NCBI GenBank assembly: GCA_013695175.1
Contig: JACDAZ010000379.1
Location: 1-5,957, forward strand
Origin: Flavisolibacter sp.
GTDB lineage: Bacteria; Bacteroidota; Bacteroidia; Chitinophagales; Chitinophagaceae
Reading direction: 5' to 3'
Length of the DNA stretch: 5,957 nt
Shown here: piece after piece, positions 5,901 through 5,957 of the stretch
Layout of the letters: every line of letters starts with the position of its first letter
Position numbering within the stretch: the first letter of the stretch is position 1
Made by a program: the position numbers and the translations under genes
Notes under the pieces: generated by a model
What the model saw: the letters and a program-made list of their open reading frames with translations, nothing else
The model's database searches: none
Told to the model about the DNA's origin: nothing

Positions 5901-5936
5901 CGTAAAATTAATAAAATACAGCTTATGGTGTTTTTT
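5887..5936 (+). terminator. Possible weak terminator overlapping the nested stem-loop
   Basis: AACACCA at 5887-5893 is complementary to TGGTGTT at 5926-5932, and the second arm runs into a T-tract (TTTTTT, 5931-5936). The 7-bp stem closes a long loop of 32 bases, which makes it weak as an intrinsic terminator. Its first arm is the same sequence used by the nested stem-loop, so the two folds are mutually exclusive. It could end the methyltransferase-LysM transcript, but this is tentative. Confidence 0.25.
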
Positions 5937-5957
5937 CAGAGAACTATTCTTTACATC

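Noticed and set aside
5847..5957. Open minus-strand frame of 36 codons to the window edge, ending RWLHQQQ before TAG
   Set aside because: It could be the end of a convergent gene, but it is short, matches nothing I recognise and coincides with the nested stem-loop, so it is not called without sequence beyond the window.
1..5957. CRISPR arrays, tRNA or rRNA genes, insertion sequences, phage or defence genes
   Set aside because: No regularly spaced repeats, cloverleaf-like sequences, transposase motifs or terminal inverted repeats with target duplications were seen; the coding content is housekeeping metabolism.

Overview
The window reads as a chromosomal segment from a Bacteroidota bacterium, most likely of the Chitinophagaceae or a close relative. 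Several things point that way: the DNA is AT-rich; none of the five start codons seen has a Shine-Dalgarno-like AGGAGG upstream, only A/T-rich leaders; a TAnnTTTG-type (-7) promoter motif sits before the methyltransferase gene; the ketol-acid reductoisomerase is of the short, fungal-Ilv5-like kind; and there is a secreted LysM-LysM-DPBB protein whose signal peptide ends in GYSQ. The genus cannot be fixed from sequence reading alone.

Bases 1-3236 are the downstream part of a branched-chain amino-acid operon, all on the + strand: the 3' end of ilvB (acetolactate synthase large subunit), ilvN (its regulatory small subunit), ilvC (ketol-acid reductoisomerase) and ilvA (threonine dehydratase, short form with one ACT-like domain). 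Gaps are 13, 43 and 9 bases, so co-transcription is likely. IlvA makes 2-oxobutanoate from threonine. IlvB/IlvN condense pyruvate with 2-oxobutanoate or a second pyruvate. IlvC then isomerises and reduces the product on the way to isoleucine and valine. ilvD and any leu genes are not in view.

Bases 3237-4673 hold a putative promoter and a GTG-started RsmF-like rRNA m5C methyltransferase. Bases 4674-4754 are a junction of 81 bases with a perfect 9-bp inverted repeat. The junction is tiled by two tiny ORFs that link the methyltransferase stop to the next start through successive stop/start overlaps. Bases 4755-5672 encode an exported cell-wall-type protein with two LysM domains, a Pro/Gln-rich linker and a C-terminal RlpA-like double-psi beta-barrel that seems to lack the catalytic residues.

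Bases 5673-5957 hold no convincing gene. They contain TTAA and ATAAACCA repeats, a small 8-bp hairpin, and a nested stem-loop at 5850-5900 whose 3' arm could instead pair with a sequence just before a T-tract. Most of the window is ordinary metabolism and housekeeping. The least explained parts are the tiled junction before the LysM gene and the structured non-coding tail.
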